Positions 9,304 through 12,075 of a DNA stretch of 12,075 nucleotides are shown here, one piece after another. The DNA comes from Phyllobacteriaceae bacterium (lineage in GTDB: Bacteria > Pseudomonadota > Alphaproteobacteria > Rhizobiales > Ancalomicrobiaceae). The DNA lies in assembly GCA_012517025.1 (NCBI GenBank), contig JAAYVT010000730.1:1-12075 (forward strand), read 5' to 3'. The notes beneath the pieces are model-generated. The model was given only the letters and a program-made list of their open reading frames with translations, was not told where the DNA came from and searched no databases. Positions within the stretch are counted from its first letter, which is position 1, and each line of letters opens with the position of its first letter. Both the position numbers and the translations under genes were made by a program.

Positions 9304-10044
9304 TCAGGTCCCGCTCTTCACAGCCGCGACGACGTATTCCTGGTTGCCATCGCCACCGGCGAGCGCCGCCTCGGCTCGCCCGGTCGGGGTCCAGCCATGG
9401 GTTCGCAGCAACGCCTCTATTCGCCCGACCGCCGCCTCCGCCGCGGCGGGATCGCGGACGAGCCCGCCCTTGCCGATGCCGTCGCGGCCGACCTCGAACT
9501 GCGGCTTGACCAGGAAGACGCCGATCGCGCCGGGGGCGGCGAGCTCCAGCGCCGGCGGCAGCGCGAGGGCGAGCGAGATGAAGCTGACGTCGGCGGCGAC
9601 GAAGTCGGGCGGCGTCGCTAGATGATCGGCGGAAAGATCGCGGGCGTTCAGCCCTTCGATCGAGGTCACGCGAGGATCGGCGGCGACGATCGGCGCGAGC
9701 TGGCCGTGGCCGACGTCGATCGCGGTGACCCGTGCCGCGCCGCGCGCCAGCAGCACCTGGGTGAAGCCGCCGGTCGAAGCGCCGAGGTCGAGGCAGATCC
9801 GCCCCTCCGGCGACAACCCGAAGTCGTCGAGCGCCCCGACCAGCTTCAAGGCGGCGCGCGACACCCAGGCGGCGGCGGGATCGGCGATCGCGAGTCGAGC
9901 CTCCTCGCCGACCGGGGCGGCGGGGCGGGTCTCGACCCGGCCGTCGACGGTGACGGTGCCGCGTGCCACCGCGTCGCGCGCCCGCGCCCGGGTCGGGGCG
10001 AGGCCGCGATCGACCAGGGCGACGTCGAGGCGTTTGCGGGTCAT
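9304..10044 (-). CDS. tlyA: TlyA-family rRNA 2'-O-methyltransferase (S4 + FtsJ-like domains)
   Basis: TlyA enzymes 2'-O-methylate cytidines in 23S rRNA, and the longer class also one in 16S rRNA; loss gives capreomycin resistance in mycobacteria. The 246-residue protein has an N-terminal S4 RNA-binding domain (about 3-60, KRLDVALVDRGLAPTRARA) and an FtsJ-type Rossmann domain. The latter shows the SAM loop LDLGASTGGFTQVLL at 85-99. The catalytic tetrad K-D-K-E is visible as K67 in SRAALKL, D152 in ADVSF, K180 in LVKPQFE and E236 in GNQEY. The length resembles the shorter type I enzymes, which act only on 23S rRNA; that is inference. The ATG follows the stop of a 56-aa membrane protein gene by 13 bases, and an RNA methyltransferase gene lies downstream. 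In many Rhizobiales tlyA sits next to dxs and xseB, which are not in this window. Confidence 0.93.
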   Translation of the reverse strand: MTRKRLDVALVDRGLAPTRARARDAVARGTVTVDGRVETRPAAPVGEEARLAIADPAAAWVSRAALKLVGALDDFGLSPEGRICLDLGASTGGFTQVLLARGAARVTAIDVGHGQLAPIVAADPRVTSIEGLNARDLSADHLATPPDFVAADVSFISLALALPPALELAAPGAIGVFLVKPQFEVGRDGIGKGGLVRDPAAAEAAVGRIEALLRTHGWTPTGRAEAALAGGDGNQEYVVAAVKSGT

Positions 10045-10057
10045 CGGAAAGGTCCGG

Positions 10058-10228
10058 TCACAGGCACGAGGCGATGCCGCCGACGATGGTGTCGAAGAAG
10101 ACGCCCTGGCCGAAGCGCCCCCATGCCCACAAGGCGACGCCGACCAGCCCGGCGAGCGCCGGCAGGCCGACGATCGGCAGCCAGCGCGGAACGGTCGGCG
10201 AGGGGAGGGGCGTCGAGGTGTCGTTCAT
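10058..10228 (-). CDS. Small single-span membrane protein, 56 aa, unknown function
   Basis: Reading leftwards from ATG 10228-10226 to TGA 10060-10058 gives 56 residues: a Pro/Ser/Thr-rich polar head (MNDTSTPLPSPTVPRW), one hydrophobic segment at about 17-36 (LPIVGLPALAGLVGVALWAW), then GRFGQGVFFDTIVGG and a C-terminal Cys-Leu. Third codon positions are nearly all G or C, as in the neighbouring real genes. The stop lies 13 bases before the tlyA ATG, which suggests a shared transcript. The ribosome site is weak. An alternative frame over the same bases is Arg-rich and looks like a shadow. I recognise no named family. Expected location is the inner membrane, with the head probably cytoplasmic because Arg15 and Arg38 give little charge bias. 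Confidence 0.65.
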   Translation of the reverse strand: MNDTSTPLPSPTVPRWLPIVGLPALAGLVGVALWAWGRFGQGVFFDTIVGGIASCL

Positions 10229-10295
10229 GGCGCCAGTCTAACCGAGACCGCGGCTGGGCGGAACCGCTCGGCACGCGCTTTGCTCCGAGCCCCGA

Positions 10296-10350
10296 GAAAG
10301 CCGGAGAGAGGCCGGCTTTCGTCGGATCCGCGACACGCCGCGTCGGCGTG
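10296..10350 (+). repeat. Two tandem perfect stem-loops in the divergent gap
   Basis: GAAAGCCGG (10296-10304) pairs perfectly with CCGGCTTTC (10312-10320) across a 7-base AGAGAGG loop. Then CACGCCG (10334-10340) pairs with CGGCGTG (10344-10350) across CGT. Neither is followed by a T run on either strand, so they are not ordinary terminators. If transcription of the 72-aa gene begins upstream, both lie in its 5' leader, 27 bases or more before its ribosome site. Confidence 0.45.
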
Positions 10351-10387
10351 GCGACGGGGGATGTCGCGAGCGAGCGAGGAAGCGAAC

Positions 10388-10606
10388 ATGGCGGTACACA
10401 TGGTGAAGGTCGCCTACGAGGGCGCGGTGACCAAGGCGTTGAAGAATGCGGAAGCCGGACTGACCAACGGCGGCGCGGTGGTCTACGAGGTCGAGGGGGT
10501 TCCGGCGAACCTCACCCTCGAAGACGTCGTCGAGGCGGTGAAGCGAGTGGGCGGCAAACCGACGCACACCGATCACGTCGTTCGCTGGGCGGATCTGGCG
10601 GTCTGA
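10388..10606 (+). CDS. Small conserved-looking protein, 72 aa, unknown function
   Basis: The 72-residue soluble protein MAVHMVKVAYEGAVTKALKN... alternates short beta-like stretches (HMVKVAY, GAVVYEVEG, HVVRWADL) with amphipathic helices (AVTKALKNAEAGLTNG, LEDVVEAVKRVGG), a compact alpha/beta pattern with no signal peptide or membrane span. The ATG at 10388 is preceded by AGGAA (10377-10381) at a good distance. An in-frame ATG at 10361 would add nine residues but lacks a ribosome site. Codon use matches the real genes around it. It lies 47 bp before pncB on the same strand and could share its transcript. I do not recognise a family. The region just upstream carries two stem-loops that may form its leader. 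Confidence 0.75.
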   Translation: MAVHMVKVAYEGAVTKALKNAEAGLTNGGAVVYEVEGVPANLTLEDVVEAVKRVGGKPTHTDHVVRWADLAV

Positions 10607-10653
10607 ACCCCGGCGGCGATTGCATCGACGCGGTGTGTGGGTAATCTCACGCC

Positions 10654-11973
10654 ATGACCCTCGACATCGCCACGCGCGTCTACGACCACGGCTTCCGCAT
10701 CGACCCGATCGTGCGGACGCTGCTCGACACCGACTTCTACAAGTTCCTGATGGTGCAGCTCATCCGCGAGGTCGCGCCGACCACGCGGGTGACCTTCGGG
10801 CTGGTCAACCGCAGCAAGTCGGTCAGGCTCGCCGAGGTGATCGACGAGCGCGAGCTGCGCGATCAACTCGATCACGCCCGCACCGTCCGGTTCCAGAAGA
10901 ACGAGCTGATCTGGCTCGCCGGCAACACGTTCTACGGCGTTCGCCAGATCTTCTCGGCCGACTTCATCGACTGGCTCGCCGATTTCCGCCTGCCCGAATA
11001 CGATCTCCATCGCACCGACGACGGCCAGTACGAGCTGACCTTCGACGGCCCATGGGCGGCGACCTCGATGTGGGAGATCCCGGCGCTCGCCATCGTCAAC
11101 GAGCTGCGCGCCCGCGCCGCCATGAAGGGGATGAACCGCTTCGAGCTCGACGTCCTCTACGCCCGCGCCAAGGCCAAGGTGTGGGCCAAGATCGAGCGGC
11201 TCAGGGCTCTGGAACGAGAGGTCGGCCGGGTTCCGATCGCCGAGTTCGGCACCCGGCGGCGACACGGCTTCCTCTGGCAGAAGTGGTGCGTCGAGGCGCT
11301 GAAGGAGGGGCTGGGCGCCAGCTTCACCGGCACTTCCAACGTCAAGATGGCGATGGATTCGGCGCTGGAGGCGATCGGCACCAACGCGCACGAGCTGCCG
11401 ATGGTCTATGCCGCGCTCGCCCGCGACGACGCCGAGCTGCGCGCCGCCCCCTACCGGGTGCTCGAGGACTGGGCGCGGATGTATCACGGCAATCTCTTGG
11501 TGATCCTGCCCGACACTTTCGGCACCACGTCGTTCCTGCGCGACGCGCCGGATTGGGCGGCCGACTGGAAGGGCGTGCGCCCCGACAGCAAGGAGCCGAT
11601 CGCCGCCGCCGACGAGATCGTCGCTTGGTGGAAGGCGCGCGGTCGCGATCCGCGCGACAAACTGATCGTGCTCTCCGACGGCATGGACATCGACACGATC
11701 GAGGCCTCGGCCCGCCATCTCGTCGACAAGTGCCGCTTCTCCTTCGGCTGGGGCACCCATCTGACCAACGACTTCACCGGCTGCGCCCCGGCCGGGGTGC
11801 ATCCCAACCTCGATCCGATCTCGCTGGTCTGCAAAGTGGTGTCGGCGGAGGGCCGGCCGGCGGTCAAGCTCTCCGACAATCCGGAGAAGGCGATGGGACC
11901 TGCCGACGAGGTGGCGCGCTATCTGCGCGTCTTCGGCGCCGAGGGCTTCGACCGCATGCCGGTGGTGGTGTGA
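10654..11973 (+). CDS. pncB: Nicotinate phosphoribosyltransferase
   Basis: PncB makes nicotinate mononucleotide from nicotinate and PRPP, with ATP hydrolysis driving the reaction, in the Preiss-Handler NAD salvage route. At 439 residues it is full length for the bacterial PncB branch. It shows the N-terminal LLDTDFYKFLM at 23-33 and FGTRRRHGF around 198-206. GTSNV follows at 226-230, and GTNAHE at 243-248 places the autophosphorylated histidine candidate at H246. PDTFGTTSFL and SDGMDIDTI follow in the C-terminal half, then the FGWGTHLTND phosphate-binding loop. The ATG has only a weak ribosome site (GTGGGTAA, about 9 bases upstream), which may mean modest expression or coupling to the 72-aa gene 47 bp upstream. 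The hairpin at the end of the window is the probable transcript end. Confidence 0.97.
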   Translation: MTLDIATRVYDHGFRIDPIVRTLLDTDFYKFLMVQLIREVAPTTRVTFGLVNRSKSVRLAEVIDERELRDQLDHARTVRFQKNELIWLAGNTFYGVRQIFSADFIDWLADFRLPEYDLHRTDDGQYELTFDGPWAATSMWEIPALAIVNELRARAAMKGMNRFELDVLYARAKAKVWAKIERLRALEREVGRVPIAEFGTRRRHGFLWQKWCVEALKEGLGASFTGTSNVKMAMDSALEAIGTNAHELPMVYAALARDDAELRAAPYRVLEDWARMYHGNLLVILPDTFGTTSFLRDAPDWAADWKGVRPDSKEPIAAADEIVAWWKARGRDPRDKLIVLSDGMDIDTIEASARHLVDKCRFSFGWGTHLTNDFTGCAPAGVHPNLDPISLVCKVVSAEGRPAVKLSDNPEKAMGPADEVARYLRVFGAEGFDRMPVVV

Positions 11974-12058
11974 CACCCGCACCCGACCGAGCCCCGGCCG
12001 GTCGGGCCGAGACGCGCACGGTATTCCGACGAGCCGGCATTTCGTGAGGCGGACGGAA

Positions 12059-12075
12059 GCGGGCCTCAGGCCCGC
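12059..12075 (+). terminator. Hairpin at window end, probable pncB terminator (cut)
   Basis: GCGGGCC (12059-12065) pairs exactly with GGCCCGC (12069-12075) around TCA. The two A residues just before (12057-12058) suggest the stem continues into T residues beyond the window, as in an intrinsic terminator. It begins 85 bases after the pncB stop. I see no gene in the 102 bp after pncB. Confidence 0.55.

Noticed and set aside
10573..11982. 469-codon minus-strand frame opposite pncB
   Set aside because: pncB on the other strand has all its family motifs; the antisense frame shows none.

Overview
The window reads as a high-GC alphaproteobacterial chromosome segment, most likely from the Hyphomicrobiales (Rhizobiales). 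The grounds are strong G/C preference at third codon positions, frequent GTG starts with good Shine-Dalgarno sites, and a familiar gene neighbourhood: a DUF2007 protein divergent from a long-chain polyprenyl diphosphate synthase, ispE behind a secreted TPR protein, pyruvate phosphate dikinase, and tlyA beside a TrmA/RlmD-type RNA methyltransferase. I saw no insertion sequence, prophage, CRISPR array, tRNA or rRNA. This is core-genome DNA, and no large undescribed system is evident.

Layout. Positions 1-225 (minus) hold the N-terminal 75 codons of a DUF2007-type protein. After a 230-bp divergent gap with a possible promoter comes a polyprenyl diphosphate synthase (456-1475, plus). A 284-bp convergent gap follows, with a perfect 10-bp inverted repeat and a doubtful short reading frame. 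On the minus strand, a TPR protein (4707 to 2611) and ispE (2614 to 1760) are joined by a 4-base GTGA stop/start overlap. A 419-bp divergent gap separates the TPR gene from ppdK (5127-7796, plus) and carries the palindrome AAACCGGTTT 70 bp before ppdK. ppdK ends at a strong intrinsic terminator (7823-7848), which faces a minus-strand gene set: a 56-aa membrane protein (10228 to 10058), tlyA (10044 to 9304) and a 23S rRNA/tRNA m5U-type methyltransferase (9218 to 7911). A 159-bp divergent gap with two perfect stem-loops precedes a 72-aa protein of unknown function (10388-10606) and pncB (10654-11973), both plus strand. The last 17 bases form a hairpin cut by the window end, probably the pncB terminator.

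How the genes fit together. IspE (MEP pathway) and the prenyl synthase (quinone side chains) act in one isoprenoid route and lie convergently. PpdK interconverts pyruvate and PEP and is a gluconeogenic/anaplerotic enzyme in many alphaproteobacteria. TlyA and the second methyltransferase are RNA-modification enzymes. PncB salvages nicotinate to NAD. The points most worth a second look are an Asp-to-Ala change in the SAM-site motif of the RNA methyltransferase, the operator-like palindrome before ppdK, the two small unrecognised proteins, and the structured leader of one of them.
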